DNA of 64,000 nucleotides from Synergistaceae bacterium (GCA_031289775.1 JAITOY010000038.1:31902-95901); one strand, 5' to 3'. Counted from the first letter of the stretch, positions 1-9,856 are shown. Notes: a model not told the origin generated them from the letters alone. A program made the numbers and translations.

Positions 1-83
1 CCGCAATTAGCGCATTCCTCGTAATCGCCCTTGGGGGACAGTCTTATCGTTCCCCCGCATAAGTTGCACTTGCGTTCCTCCAT
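1..83 (-). CDS. zinc-ribbon protein, N-terminal part (cut by window edge)
   Basis: The reverse strand opens with ATG at 83 after a strong ribosome binding site (AGGGAGGGG, about 6 nt upstream). The 27 visible residues contain two CxxC pairs, at residues 6-9 and 24-27, separated by a short charged stretch, which is the layout of a small zinc ribbon. The gene runs off the left edge, so its length and function are unknown. It lies downstream of cobO with a gap of about 100 nt and may be in the same transcript. Confidence 0.55.
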   Translation of the reverse strand, partial: MEERKCNLCGGTIRLSPKGDYEECANC

Positions 84-181
84 CGTTATCCCCTCCCTAT
101 CTGGCGGTGGAGTTGCCGTAGAGAAGCCCTGCTTTATTGTCAGAGGCGCAAAGCGTAAAATAAATAATTGTCACCCTGGCG

Positions 182-745
182 TCAGCTCTCTATGCCCTTT
201 CTTGCCCTTACTCCCTTTTGGTAGTAGTGTTTTATCTCCCTCATCTCGGTCACAAGGTCGGCGCGCTCGATTAATGCTGTCGTCGCGCCCCTGCCTGTGA
301 TGACGAGCTCGACGGCCTCCGGCCTCTCGTCCACAAAGCGAAGCAGGGCGGACTCCTCGAGCAGGCCGAGCTTTACCGCAACGTTGGCCTCGTCTAGCAC
401 CACGAGCTGGTATCGTCCGCGCCTCATCTCGCGAAGCGCGTCCGCGAGACCGTCTCGTGCGGCTGCTATGTCCTCCTCCTCAGGGGCTCTCAGGACAAAG
501 CAGCCTTTTCCGTACTGCCTGCAGACAAACGCATCGCCGACTGGGATGGACTCCAAGGATTCTATCTCGCTGTACCTGCCGCCTTTTATGAACTGCGCGA
601 AAAAAACATTCATCCCAGCTCCCAGCGCTCTCACCACGAGCCCTATAGCCGCCGTTGTCTTGCCCTTGCCGTCGCCGGTATATACCTGCACATAACCACG
701 GTCAAACTCGTCCCTCATGTTGTCGTAGTTCGAAGCGCCGCCCAT
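182..745 (-). CDS. cobO: cob(I)alamin adenosyltransferase, CobO/CobA type
   Basis: This 187-residue protein transfers adenosyl from ATP to cob(I)alamin or cobinamide. The P-loop GDGKGKTT lies at residues 24-31 and a Walker B-like VVLDEAN at 115-121, both typical of the CobO/BtuR family, and the length is normal for it. The start is fixed by AAGGAGGT 6 nt before ATG at 745. It lies apart from the main cobalamin operon at 18-31 kb, immediately downstream of a chemoreceptor gene (12-nt gap to that gene's stop). It would supply adenosyl-corrinoid to pathway intermediates. Confidence 0.93.
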   Translation of the reverse strand: MGGASNYDNMRDEFDRGYVQVYTGDGKGKTTAAIGLVVRALGAGMNVFFAQFIKGGRYSEIESLESIPVGDAFVCRQYGKGCFVLRAPEEEDIAAARDGLADALREMRRGRYQLVVLDEANVAVKLGLLEESALLRFVDERPEAVELVITGRGATTALIERADLVTEMREIKHYYQKGVRARKGIES

Positions 746-757
746 ACGGTGACCTCC

Positions 758-2530
758 TTAATTTGGAAGAGCCCTCAATCGATCGGCCCTTGTCGGGTTA
801 TACTCCCCCTGGTTCGCTAGCCTGAAGAACGCCAGCTCGCCCCTGAGTTCGACGGAAAGGGTCGCCAGGCCCTCCGCCCCCTGCGCTACTCGCTCTGCAG
901 CCGAGGCTACCTCCGCTGCGCTCGTGCGGATGTTCTCGCCGGTATTTGCCGTATCGCCTATCTTCAGGGACATTTGCTGAATCGTCTCCGCGATCTCCTC
1001 GCTGGAGGCGGCCTGCTGTTGCGCGACAGCCGCTAGATCTTGCGTCGAGGACGCGATGTCCTTCAGGTAGTCTATCATACTGTTTATCGCTGACTCGGTC
1101 TCAGCGGACAACGCCTTCGCCTTTGTCGATTTATCAACGTTTTCCTGCGAGAAGTTCACGATCGTATCGAGATCCCCGGCTATGGCGGACGCAAGTTCGG
1201 CGATGCTTCCGGCGGCGACGTTGCTATTCTCGGCGAGTTTGCGAACCTCCTCGGCAACGACCGCAAAACCGCGCCCGGCTTCTCCAGCCCGCGCGGCTTC
1301 TATCGCAGCGTTCAGCGCGAGCAGGTTCGTCTGGTCGGCAATACCCCCTATCTGGGAGACAAAACCCTGTATCTGGCGCGCCCTGTTGCCAAGTTCCAGC
1401 ACAGCTGACGTCGTCGAGGAGGAGGACTCGGCTACATCGCTGATGCCGTCTGCGACTCGCTTTAGGGCGCCGACTCCAGCATCGCCCGCTGTGAGCGCCT
1501 CGTCAACCCTTCTGGCTATGTCGGTCCCCTTCTCAGCGGTGGCCTGAGCGCCTGCGGCGACCTCCTGAACAGTGGCGGTGACCTCCTCGCCCGACGACGC
1601 GAGTTTGTCGAGGTTGACGCTCATCTCGTCGACGTTCGCCCTGAACTCCTCCACAGACGCGTTAGTCTCCTCGGCCATGGCCGAGAACTCGTGAGCCGTC
1701 TCAGAGATGTTGCGGCTCGCGTTGTTCACAGAGCCAATCACGCGGTTCAGCACGGATGACATGTTCTGGAGCGTCCCGCCCATCTGCGCGACTTCGTCCT
1801 TCCCACCGCTTCCAAGCGCCACAGTGAGATCGCCCGTAGCGAACATTTCCACGCCCGCGCGAAGGGCGCCGAGCGGACGAGTTATGGCAACGGATATCCC
1901 AAGGCCGACGAGCGCGCCGACGACGATGGCGAGCGCGGACAAAATCACGGTTATCCGGACGGACACGTCAGCCTCGTCTATAGACGAGTCCTTTGTGTCT
2001 TCGGCGAGACTCATAAGAAGATCCACCAGCTCCCCAAAGCTGTTGAAATAAGCCTCCTCCAGGGAGCTTACCTCCTGGGACGCAAGAAGCGCGTAACCCT
2101 CGGAGTTCTTGTTGTCCATCCCCATTCGGAGCACCCTGTCCTGTACCGGGGTAATCTTTTCCATCGTCGACTCCAGCCTGGCGAGAATCTCCCTCTCCTT
2201 GCCGCTCATGTTCGTTTTCTTGTACGATCCTATGTAGCCGCTGATTTTCTTCCTGCTCTCAGCCACCTGCGCCGCGAAGGATCTCATATAAGCCTCATCG
2301 GTGGCCAGCAGGGACTCGATAACGACAAAACGCACGTGCCGCGCCTCCGTCTCCGCATCCCCCATCACGATGGCCGGAATAGAGTAATTGTCATACAGCA
2401 TCGCCATATTATCTTCAAGGTTTCTGCTCACGCGGTATCCCAAAAACGTCGTCGCCGCTATCAGAAACAACATGAGACCGACGAGCGACATTATTTTCGA
2501 CCTTGTTTTCAAATTCCCGAACCACGACAT
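758..2530 (-). CDS. methyl-accepting chemotaxis protein
   Basis: This is a transmembrane chemoreceptor of about 590 residues. A first membrane helix at about 13-32 is followed by an extracytoplasmic helical sensor domain of about 160 residues, a second helix at about 193-216, a HAMP segment ([10 protein letters not shown]...GDLTVAL) and a long coiled-coil signalling domain. The signalling hairpin tip ([19 protein letters not shown]) lies near residue 410. The sensor resembles a four-helix-bundle type, and its ligand cannot be told from sequence. An upstream ATG at 2569 has no ribosome binding site; the ATG at 2530 has GGGAG 11 nt upstream, so I chose it. No che or flagellar genes are in the window. 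Confidence 0.93.
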   Translation of the reverse strand: MSWFGNLKTRSKIMSLVGLMLFLIAATTFLGYRVSRNLEDNMAMLYDNYSIPAIVMGDAETEARHVRFVVIESLLATDEAYMRSFAAQVAESRKKISGYIGSYKKTNMSGKEREILARLESTMEKITPVQDRVLRMGMDNKNSEGYALLASQEVSSLEEAYFNSFGELVDLLMSLAEDTKDSSIDEADVSVRITVILSALAIVVGALVGLGISVAITRPLGALRAGVEMFATGDLTVALGSGGKDEVAQMGGTLQNMSSVLNRVIGSVNNASRNISETAHEFSAMAEETNASVEEFRANVDEMSVNLDKLASSGEEVTATVQEVAAGAQATAEKGTDIARRVDEALTAGDAGVGALKRVADGISDVAESSSSTTSAVLELGNRARQIQGFVSQIGGIADQTNLLALNAAIEAARAGEAGRGFAVVAEEVRKLAENSNVAAGSIAELASAIAGDLDTIVNFSQENVDKSTKAKALSAETESAINSMIDYLKDIASSTQDLAAVAQQQAASSEEIAETIQQMSLKIGDTANTGENIRTSAAEVASAAERVAQGAEGLATLSVELRGELAFFRLANQGEYNPTRADRLRALPN

Positions 2531-2611
2531 AACGTTTATCACTCCCACCTGTCCTATCGTAACAACCATCGGGCAATCTTAAAAGGGTAAATTATCCTTA
2601 TTTCCGCCTAA

Positions 2612-3697
2612 CTAATTAAAATGTATCCTGAACGCCTCTATCTTGTTCAACGTATTCTCGGTGAGCCCGGACACAATGGGTATATCGCGCCACTCGCCTT
2701 CCACCTTGCAAGTCACGGCCCCGACGTGATAATCAGGATCCTCCGCGTCTCCGGGGCGGATGTAGTTCCTGAAAAAAGGCGCCTGCCCGGCGAGATCCTC
2801 GAAATCTACCCCGCGCAGGACTATGTACTGGCTCATCCTCCGCGTCTTCTGCATCTCCTTGGAATACGTGTGGCTCAGCGGGACTATCTGGAATCCGCCT
2901 ATGTCAAATCTTTCCGTCGTCGATATGCAGATGACGCCAGGGTGGTTTGCCCGCACCTTGCCGAGCCCCTGATACAGCGTCCCCTGAAATCTGCCGGTTC
3001 CAGAGACCGGGCTCTCTACTATCGCGAACTGGTGATCGCCCTTTATGTCGTGGTACCACGCATGTCCGCCCTCTATATTTTCAATTTCTATGTAGTCGAC
3101 TTCGCTCTGCGGTTTGTACACTCGTATATCGAGCGCTGTCGCGAACTTCAGGAGGTTGATGTTATTGAAAAGGACAGGTATGCCAGCCTGGTTCACTATA
3201 TATACCGGACTGCCCACAAAAGGGGAGTATTTCCCCCAAAGACCGGCGCCGCCGATGCCGTCGACGACAAAGGACGTGTCGAGCCCGGAGGCCGCGACAA
3301 ACGTCTGGGACGGGAGGAGGCTCAGTGTTCGCCCTTCGCCGTCCTCGACGGACACCTGTATATGATGCGCGTTCGCCGCGCTCGCTATGACCTGCCCGCC
3401 GATCCCGAACTTGCTGGCCGTAAACCCGGGGTACCTGCTTTTGCTCGGAGTCGCGAACACTTTCCCCATATCGATCGACGTTTCATCCGGCAGCAGAACC
3501 TGCGCGTGTTCGCCTAAAGTCATGGGAACCCTTATGGTGAAGAGCAGACGTTCAGGATCCTCGTCGAGATAAATCGAGGCCTCGGATGGAAGCGGCGTCA
3601 GCAAAATACCAATGCCGCAAATTACGCAAAGCAACACAAGCACACGCTGATAAAGCTGATAAATTTTTGACGACTCGGAAAAGATCGGAAGAAACAT
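2612..3697 (-). CDS. unknown secreted or membrane-anchored protein
   Basis: I do not recognise the family. The 361-residue product has a hydrophobic segment at about 18-38 (signal peptide or anchor) followed by a beta-rich, Cys-poor exported region with many Gly, Val and Ser residues. It is a standalone minus-strand gene with a 272-nt upstream gap shared with the divergent glycan locus. Codon use matches its neighbours and the frame is open throughout, so it looks like a real gene. A large overlapping frame on the other strand is a shadow. Confidence 0.7.
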   Translation of the reverse strand: MFLPIFSESSKIYQLYQRVLVLLCVICGIGILLTPLPSEASIYLDEDPERLLFTIRVPMTLGEHAQVLLPDETSIDMGKVFATPSKSRYPGFTASKFGIGGQVIASAANAHHIQVSVEDGEGRTLSLLPSQTFVAASGLDTSFVVDGIGGAGLWGKYSPFVGSPVYIVNQAGIPVLFNNINLLKFATALDIRVYKPQSEVDYIEIENIEGGHAWYHDIKGDHQFAIVESPVSGTGRFQGTLYQGLGKVRANHPGVICISTTERFDIGGFQIVPLSHTYSKEMQKTRRMSQYIVLRGVDFEDLAGQAPFFRNYIRPGDAEDPDYHVGAVTCKVEGEWRDIPIVSGLTENTLNKIEAFRIHFN

Positions 3698-3970
3698 GGC
3701 TTAGACCAACCACCCTCTGTGTTTTGTCGGGGGAAACGAGGATAAAGATACCAGTTGCCGAGCTTTAGTCAACCGCAACACTCAGTATTTTTACCTGTTT
3801 TCCTTTATGATAGAATTTTGATCCAAGATCAAGAAAAAGTAAATGGGGGGGCGAACAAATGCAACGTTTATTTTTTGGCTTTGCGCACGACTCGATCTCG
3901 AGACAAGCGATGCGCAGTCGCGAACTCCGGCGATTCGGGGCGGCGCAAAGAACTTTGATCGGATCGCCCG

Positions 3971-5113
3971 ATGCCGGCTAGGAGGAGGATATATCTCTCC
4001 TCTCCCCATATGGGAGGGGATGAGCTCGAATACGTCAGGGAGGCGTTCGAGGCGAACTGGATCGCCCCGCTCGGGCCTCACGTGGACGCCTTCGAGAAGG
4101 AGTGCGCGCGCTCCGCCGGCGTAGAGGCCGGACTCGCCCTTTCGTCCGGAACCGCCGCCGCCCTCCTTTCGGCGAGGCTCGTCGATCTGCGCGAAGGGGA
4201 CGTTTTTTTCTGCTCGTCGTTGACGTTCGTGGCGTCGCTCGCCCCCATAGTGCAACTGGGCGGGACACCGGTGTTCATCGACTCCGACCCCTGGTCGTGG
4301 AATATGTCGGCTTCCGCGCTCGCGAGGGCCTTCGATGACGCGGATAAAAGCGGCGTCCTCCCGAAGGCTGTGATTCTTGTAAACCTCTACGGCGCGCCGT
4401 GCGACATGGACAAGCTGCTGCCGCTGTGCCGAAAGTACGGAGTCCCTGTGATAGAGGACGCGGCTGAGTCCATGGGCGCCACGTACAACGGACGGCAGAC
4501 GGGGTCGTTCGGCAAGTTCGGCTTCTACTCGTTCAACGGGAACAAGATCATCACTACGTCCGGCGGAGGCATGCTACTCTCGGACGACGAGGAGGCGATC
4601 GACAGGGCGCGCTTCTGGTCCGCGCAGGCGAGGGACAGCGCGCCGTGGTACCAGCACTCCGAGCTCGGTTACAACTTCCGCATGAGCAACATTCTCGCTG
4701 GGATAGGAAGGGCGCAGCTCAAACTTCTCGACGACAGGGTGACGAGGCGCAGAGCCATATTCGAAAGATACAGGAAAGCTCTCGGCAGCCTCCCTGGGAT
4801 AACCTTCATGCCGGAGGGGAGCGGATGCCGCTCAAACCGATGGCTGACCGTGCTCACAGTGGATCCTGGTCAGGCCGGGACGAGCAACATGAAAATAATC
4901 GAGGCCCTGGAGGAGGAGAACGTCGAGTCGCGCCCCGTATGGAAACCAATGCACCTCCAACCCGTCTTTTCTGGCGCAAAATACTACGCGCACGGCCCGG
5001 ACGAAAGCGCGGAGCTGTTTAAAAACGGCGTCTGTCTCCCGTCGGGCTCCAACATGTCCGAGGAGGATCAGGATCTCGTGACGGGCGCGATACGCCGCCT
5101 GTTCGGCGCGTGA
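3971..5113 (+). CDS. DegT/DnrJ/EryC1-type PLP sugar aminotransferase
   Basis: The 380-residue protein belongs to the family that aminates UDP- or dTDP-4-keto sugars. The start of the fold (RIYLSSPHMGGDELEYV), the phosphate-binding SSGTAA, the PLP-contacting Asp163 (VIEDAAESMG) and the internal-aldimine Lys192 (SFNGNKI) are all present. The N-terminus matches aminotransferases of protein-glycosylation and bacillosamine-type pathways. It is the first gene of a plus-strand run whose next members are a sugar transferase, an acyl carrier protein and an FkbH enzyme, so the amino sugar is probably acylated and linked to a lipid carrier. The start at 3971 has a weak ribosome binding site but no better in-frame option. 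Confidence 0.9.
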   Translation: MPARRRIYLSSPHMGGDELEYVREAFEANWIAPLGPHVDAFEKECARSAGVEAGLALSSGTAAALLSARLVDLREGDVFFCSSLTFVASLAPIVQLGGTPVFIDSDPWSWNMSASALARAFDDADKSGVLPKAVILVNLYGAPCDMDKLLPLCRKYGVPVIEDAAESMGATYNGRQTGSFGKFGFYSFNGNKIITTSGGGMLLSDDEEAIDRARFWSAQARDSAPWYQHSELGYNFRMSNILAGIGRAQLKLLDDRVTRRRAIFERYRKALGSLPGITFMPEGSGCRSNRWLTVLTVDPGQAGTSNMKIIEALEEENVESRPVWKPMHLQPVFSGAKYYAHGPDESAELFKNGVCLPSGSNMSEEDQDLVTGAIRRLFGA

Positions 5114-5117
5114 CAGC

Positions 5118-5747
5118 ATGTTCTATGGCGCGTTCAAGAGAATCCTGGACGTCGCCGGGGCGACGTTCGGGTTGTTGGTTTTCTCGCCCCTTATGCTCTG
5201 GGCCACAGCGAGAATCAGGCGGGAGATGTCGCCTCCAGCCATTTTCGCTCAGACGCGCGCCGGGAAGGGCGGCTCGCCATTCAAACTGTACAAGTTCAGA
5301 ACTATGACAAACGAGCGCGGCCCAAACGGCGAGCTTCTGCCGGACGAGGAGCGCCTGACAGCCTTCGGGACATGGTTGCGGCGGACAAGCCTCGACGAGC
5401 TTCCCCAGCTCTGGAACGTACTCAAGGGCGATATGAGCCTCGTCGGCCCGAGACCGCTTCTCCTCGACTACGTGCCGAGATACAATGAAACCGAGCGAAG
5501 ACGGCTCGACGTAATACCCGGGATAACCGGCTGGGCGCAGATCAACGGGCGCAACTCTATCTCGTGGCGGGAGAAGTTCGCGCTCGACGTCTGGTACGTT
5601 GAAAACAGATCCAGCTCGCTTGACGTCAAAATAATCGCGCTTACAATAAAGAAGACGCTGAAACGCGAAGATATTTCCGCGAAAGGTGAGGCTACGATGC
5701 CGCCTTTTCTGGGCAGCGGACGCGATGACTGGGGCGATGGCGGATGA
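5118..5747 (+). CDS. undecaprenyl-phosphate sugar phosphotransferase (PglC/WcaJ C-terminal type)
   Basis: This 209-residue monotopic enzyme starts glycan assembly by moving a sugar-1-phosphate from a nucleotide sugar to a polyprenyl phosphate. One re-entrant hydrophobic helix lies at about 10-32. Further on are the family motifs QTRAGKGGSPFKLYKFRTM, the catalytic Asp-Glu within TSLDELPQLWNVLKG, and VGPRPLL. The size matches the small PglC-like class rather than full WbaP. It lies 4 nt after the aminotransferase and its stop overlaps the acyl carrier protein start by 4 nt, so translation is probably coupled. The sugar is inferred to be the product of the upstream aminotransferase. Confidence 0.9.
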   Translation: MFYGAFKRILDVAGATFGLLVFSPLMLWATARIRREMSPPAIFAQTRAGKGGSPFKLYKFRTMTNERGPNGELLPDEERLTAFGTWLRRTSLDELPQLWNVLKGDMSLVGPRPLLLDYVPRYNETERRRLDVIPGITGWAQINGRNSISWREKFALDVWYVENRSSSLDVKIIALTIKKTLKREDISAKGEATMPPFLGSGRDDWGDGG

Positions 5748-5950
5748 GAGACAAAATAATCGAGATAGCAAGATCCATTTTGGGCGAAGGCGCTTCCGAG
5801 ACGACTTCAATGGGCAATATGACGTCGTGGGACTCTCTGAAGACGCTTCAGATAGTGATGGCCCTCGACGAGGCTGGCATATCCGTTCCGTTCGAGAGAA
5901 TCGCCGAGATACGCGCCGTATCGGATATTATCGAGATGGCCGCTGACTGA
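5744..5950 (+). CDS. acyl carrier protein
   Basis: This 68-residue protein has the four-helix acyl-carrier pattern and a phosphopantetheine attachment Ser31 in WDSLKTLQIVM. It is slightly shorter than fatty-acid ACPs and lies away from fatty-acid genes, between a sugar transferase (4-nt overlap) and an FkbH-like enzyme. A dedicated carrier for a small acyl group such as glyceryl is therefore more likely than a role in lipid synthesis. That role rests on context only. Confidence 0.85.
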   Translation: MRDKIIEIARSILGEGASETTSMGNMTSWDSLKTLQIVMALDEAGISVPFERIAEIRAVSDIIEMAAD

Positions 5951-5965
5951 CCGGACGGGGACATC

Positions 5966-7621
5966 TTGACAATAGCGCTCCTCTCAAACGTAACGGTGAC
6001 GTCGCTCGCCATGAGGCTCAACGTAATCTCGCGCGAGGAGGTATACTGCCCGGCCGCGTACAACACCTGGCTCCAGGAGATCTCAGACCCCGGCTCGAAG
6101 CTGTATAAAAGCGAGCCCGCCGTTGTCTTTATTCTCCTGCACGGGAGGGAGCTGTTTGGCGAGACTGGGTGCGAGAGCCGCGAGCAGGCGGAGAGCGTCC
6201 TTTCGCCTCTGGCTGAGACAATTGCGGCTTCGTCCTCGCGCCGGAAGACCGCGTTTGTCGTCTCAACGCTCGACATCCAGGTGAAAAAAATCTGCCCGCT
6301 CGCCTCGCGCAGGATCGAGCCCTACGCCGCGGCTTTCTGGAGAAGGATTATGGAGGATCACGACATACCTCTTCTCGACCTCTCCGAGATAGCCGCCGAC
6401 ATAGGGCGAAAAAAATTCTACAACAACAGGGTCTGGTATATGGGCGCCATCCCATTCTCCAAGATGGGCGAGGAGGCGCTTGCCGCGGAGATGGGCAGGA
6501 TATGGAGGGCCATTCGCGGCGAGAGGAAAAAGTGTCTCGCCCTCGACCTCGACGGCGCCCTCTGGGGCGGCGCCATCGGGGAACTGGGCATTGACGGGAT
6601 ACATCTCGACTCGACGGGCTCCGGTTCGCGGTTCCGCGACTTCCAGAAGCGGATATTGGATCTGAAAAATAGCGGCGTCCTTCTCGCCATAATTTCGAAA
6701 AACAACATCGAGGACGCCATGGGCGGCATCAGGAATCACACGGCTATGCTGCTGAAAGAGAACGATTTCGCGGCGATACGCTCAAACTGGACGTCAAAAG
6801 CCGACAACCTGCTCTCCATCGCCAGCGAACTCAACATCGGGGTCGACTCATTCGTCTTCATAGACGACAGCCCAGTGGAGCGAGAGTCGATGCGGATAGC
6901 CCTCCCGGACGTGTCTGTTCCGGACTTTCCGTCCGACTCCGCTCAACTGGAGGATTTCATGATCGAAACGGCAAAAGAACACTTCCTCCAGCTCAGATCG
7001 ACGGAGGAGGATCTGTTCCGGGCGGAACATTACGGCGCGGAGGCCGAAAGGCGCGAATACAGGAGCGCGTTCGGGAGCGTGGAGGAATATCTCGCCTCGC
7101 TCGACATGGTTCTCACCGTGGAGAACATTGGCAGCCACAGCGTCTCCCGGGCGGCCCAACTCTCGCAAAAGACGAACCAGTTCAACCTGACCACAAAAAG
7201 ATACACGGAGCCGGAGATGAACGCCGCGTCGGAAGACCCGGCGCGCCGGGCGTATATCGGTTCTCTGCGCGACCGCTTCGGTAATTACGGGAAAATAGCG
7301 CTCTGTGTCGCCGCTGTTTCAGGCGAAACGGCATCCATCGAGGTCTTCCTCATGAGCTGCCGAGTGATGGGGCGAGACGTGGAATCGGCGTTTCTGTCAA
7401 GCGTCGAGCAAGATCTGATGGAGACCGGGGTGCGTGAGATAAATGCGGAGTACGTCCCCACGCCAAAAAACTCCGCTGTCCGCGACTTCTGGGGGAACAT
7501 GGGCTACGAGAGGCGCGGAAAATCCGGCAGCGCGACCCTGTACCGCGCCAAACTCGCAGGCGTACGCGAGCGCGGCGCCGTCGAGGTCGTGAGGAAAGCG
7601 GAAGAATGCCAGGGCTTCTGA
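5966..7621 (+). CDS. FkbH-like HAD-family protein (glyceryl-ACP synthase type)
   Basis: The 551-residue product has the full FkbH layout: an N-terminal region to about 185, a HAD domain with Asp194 and Asp196 in LDLDGALWGG, and a C-terminal GNAT-like domain at about 390-535 (QKTNQFNLTTKRY onward). Characterised FkbH enzymes dephosphorylate 1,3-bisphosphoglycerate and load glycerate on an ACP. Motif I reads DxDGA rather than the usual DxDNT or DxDxT, but both Asp residues remain. The start is TTG. The gene follows the ACP and overlaps the next gene by 16 nt, so the pair probably prepares a glyceryl or similar unit to decorate the glycan. Confidence 0.88.
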   Translation: MTIALLSNVTVTSLAMRLNVISREEVYCPAAYNTWLQEISDPGSKLYKSEPAVVFILLHGRELFGETGCESREQAESVLSPLAETIAASSSRRKTAFVVSTLDIQVKKICPLASRRIEPYAAAFWRRIMEDHDIPLLDLSEIAADIGRKKFYNNRVWYMGAIPFSKMGEEALAAEMGRIWRAIRGERKKCLALDLDGALWGGAIGELGIDGIHLDSTGSGSRFRDFQKRILDLKNSGVLLAIISKNNIEDAMGGIRNHTAMLLKENDFAAIRSNWTSKADNLLSIASELNIGVDSFVFIDDSPVERESMRIALPDVSVPDFPSDSAQLEDFMIETAKEHFLQLRSTEEDLFRAEHYGAEAERREYRSAFGSVEEYLASLDMVLTVENIGSHSVSRAAQLSQKTNQFNLTTKRYTEPEMNAASEDPARRAYIGSLRDRFGNYGKIALCVAAVSGETASIEVFLMSCRVMGRDVESAFLSSVEQDLMETGVREINAEYVPTPKNSAVRDFWGNMGYERRGKSGSATLYRAKLAGVRERGAVEVVRKAEECQGF

Positions 7622-8748
7622 TCGCCACAACCGTACCGGGAACGATCAGGGCGTTCCTGTTGCCGTATGCCGACTACTTCAGGAGCAAAGGATGGAATGT
7701 GGACGCGATGTCGAACGGAACCAGCTCCTGCGACGGGCTTTCCGAGCGCTTCGACTCGCTCTTCGACGTAGACTGGCGCCGGAACCCGCTCGACCCAACA
7801 AACCTGCGTGAGACGGCCAAAATACGCGACATCGTAGTTAGCGGCGCTTACGATATAGTTCACGTCCACACGCCAGTGGCGGCGTTCGTGACGCGCCTCG
7901 CGCTGCGCAAACTCAGGGCGGGAAAAAGGGTCAGAGTCGTCTACACAGCGCACGGGTTCCACTTCCATAAAGGCGGAAAAGCGGCGCCGAACTTCATCTA
8001 CAGGACTCTCGAGCGGAGAGCTGGGCGATGGGCCGACAGGATCGTCGTCATAAACGCGGAGGATTTCGACGCGGCAAAAAAATATAGGATAACGGACGAG
8101 GCTTCATTAAGATATATGCCTGGCATAGGCCTCGACTTCTCGAAATACGAGACTCGCACGGCGAGCGACGGCGCCGTGAATGTCCGCGCGGAACTTGGCC
8201 TTGCGGACAGGGACGTTTTATATACCATGGCAGCGGAGTTCATCCCGCGCAAAAGACACCATGACGCGATAGAGGCGCTGTCGCGCGTGAAGAGGACGGA
8301 CATCCACATTGCGTTCGCCGGAGACGGCCCCCTTCGCGAAAAGACGCGAGACCTCGCGTGCGAATTGGGCGTGGCAAAACAGGCTCACTTTCTCGGCTTC
8401 AGGGAGGACATACCAGAACTGATCGCCGCCTCGCGCGCGACAATACTTGCGTCGGAGCGTGAGGGTCTCGCCCGTGTCCTCATGGAGTCAGCCTGCCTAG
8501 GGGTTCCGATAATAGGCGCCGACGCGCGGGGGATACGCGACGTCGTCCTGCCCGACAGGGGGCTTCTGTACCCCATAGGAGACCAGCTCGCCCTGCGGGA
8601 CGCCATGCTCCGAGTGGCAGACGACCCACTTCCGCCAGTAAAACCGGACGATATATGGAGGATAGAGAACCTCATAGCCATGCACGAGGAGCTGTACGCT
8701 GATCTCATGGCGAATGATAAAAAGCCGCCACAGGAAGAAAACGAATGA
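7606..8748 (+). CDS. glycosyltransferase family 4
   Basis: This 380-residue GT-B retaining glycosyltransferase has a Rossmann N-terminal half with YDIVHVHTPVAAFVTRLALR and YTAHGFHFHKGG, and a C-terminal donor domain with the E-x7-E pair Glu286 and Glu294 (EREGLARVLMES). The sequence resembles EpsD/CapM-type enzymes of exopolysaccharide clusters. The donor sugar is unknown. It overlaps both neighbours (16 nt with the FkbH gene, 4 nt with the next glycosyltransferase), which indicates one operon. Confidence 0.9.
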   Translation: MPGLLIATTVPGTIRAFLLPYADYFRSKGWNVDAMSNGTSSCDGLSERFDSLFDVDWRRNPLDPTNLRETAKIRDIVVSGAYDIVHVHTPVAAFVTRLALRKLRAGKRVRVVYTAHGFHFHKGGKAAPNFIYRTLERRAGRWADRIVVINAEDFDAAKKYRITDEASLRYMPGIGLDFSKYETRTASDGAVNVRAELGLADRDVLYTMAAEFIPRKRHHDAIEALSRVKRTDIHIAFAGDGPLREKTRDLACELGVAKQAHFLGFREDIPELIAASRATILASEREGLARVLMESACLGVPIIGADARGIRDVVLPDRGLLYPIGDQLALRDAMLRVADDPLPPVKPDDIWRIENLIAMHEELYADLMANDKKPPQEENE

Positions 8749-9680
8749 TCTCCGTCGTCATAGCCACCCTTAACCGCGCGGAAGCGCTTGAAAACATATC
8801 GCTCAAGTCTCTTCTGAAACAGGACTGCGGGAAGCTGGAGGCCATAGTGTGGGACGCGAGCGATGGAGACGGCTCGCGCGATTTATGCCTGACAATGTCT
8901 CAAAAATTCAATGAAAAAGGATTTTTATTGAGATATTTTAAAGCTCCGCGAAGGGGGCTCGCCTCTCAGCGAAACGACGCCGTGAAAATGGCAGTCGGAG
9001 ACATAATTTTTTTCATTGACGACGACTGCGAGGTTCCCACAGACGGCATCTCGTCGCTGTCGACGTGCTTCGACAGCTACGATTGGCTCCCTGGGGCTTC
9101 GCTGCCGCTGCTGAATAAAACGACGGCCGCCGGCAACTCAGCGATTAAGGCGTTCGCGACCCTCCTTTTCGGCTCTAAAAACAAAAGCATGAAAAGGTTG
9201 GTGTCAAAAGCCGGCGGTCTCTCTCTCCCGATTAAAGATCTGCCTGGGTTGGCGGAGTGGCTCTCCGGGGGCACGATGGCGTTCAGAAAGTTCGTGTTCG
9301 ATCGCCTGAAATTCGACGAGCGTCTGCAAATATTCGGAGGATACTCGCTCGGCGAGGACGTCGATTTTTCTCACAGGGTCATGTTGGAATTCGGCCAACC
9401 ACTGATGGTGGCTCGCGGCGGTTTCGTCGTACACCGCGCCGAGCCGGGGAGCAGATTGAGAGGCAGCGCCAGAGCGGCGGCTTTTTTTTACAATCCGGCT
9501 CTCATTCGAAGAAATTTTAAGGAATACGGCAAAAGATTCGGCTTTCTGCACTGCGCATGGGGATCGATCGGCACAGTTTTGTATCTTCTTTTCGTCGGGT
9601 GCTCGCCTCTCGACATTTTGCGAGGCGCGTGGATGGCGAGGCAAGAGATGAAAAAAACAAAAGGTTCGATCAGAGGCTAG
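8745..9680 (+). CDS. glycosyltransferase family 2
   Basis: This 311-residue GT-A fold enzyme begins directly with ISVVIATLNRAEAL and has an acidic triad at residues 92-94 (FFIDDDCEV), the donor/metal site. A substrate-side segment GLAEWLSGGTMAFRK follows, and the C-terminus has a hydrophobic, possibly membrane-touching stretch at about 265-295. A clear paralogue lies at 10935-11897 on the other strand, with the same motif order and about the same length. Overlap with the previous gene is 4 nt. Confidence 0.9.
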   Translation: MISVVIATLNRAEALENISLKSLLKQDCGKLEAIVWDASDGDGSRDLCLTMSQKFNEKGFLLRYFKAPRRGLASQRNDAVKMAVGDIIFFIDDDCEVPTDGISSLSTCFDSYDWLPGASLPLLNKTTAAGNSAIKAFATLLFGSKNKSMKRLVSKAGGLSLPIKDLPGLAEWLSGGTMAFRKFVFDRLKFDERLQIFGGYSLGEDVDFSHRVMLEFGQPLMVARGGFVVHRAEPGSRLRGSARAAAFFYNPALIRRNFKEYGKRFGFLHCAWGSIGTVLYLLFVGCSPLDILRGAWMARQEMKKTKGSIRG

Positions 9681-9856
9681 CGGAGTGCTTTGCAAAGTTA
9701 CTCTCATACTGGCAAATCCCTGTTGAAAGTAGGATATGTGTGGCATGTGCCGCCTGATGTCACGCGTATATATGTCACCGCCGCAGGCGGCGTAAGATTT
9801 TACCAAGCCAGGGCTGGGTTTGCAAACACGCCCTGATTTTTATGAGGGGTGATTTT

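Noticed and set aside
2621..3517. 298-codon plus-strand frame opposite the secreted-protein gene
   Set aside because: No ribosome binding site or motif; the other strand has a signal peptide and normal protein composition.
3859..3981. 40-codon ORF with GGGGGGG upstream, overlapping the aminotransferase start
   Set aside because: The poly-G ribosome binding site is imperfect and the peptide has no notable composition; too little to call a gene, though it could be a leader.
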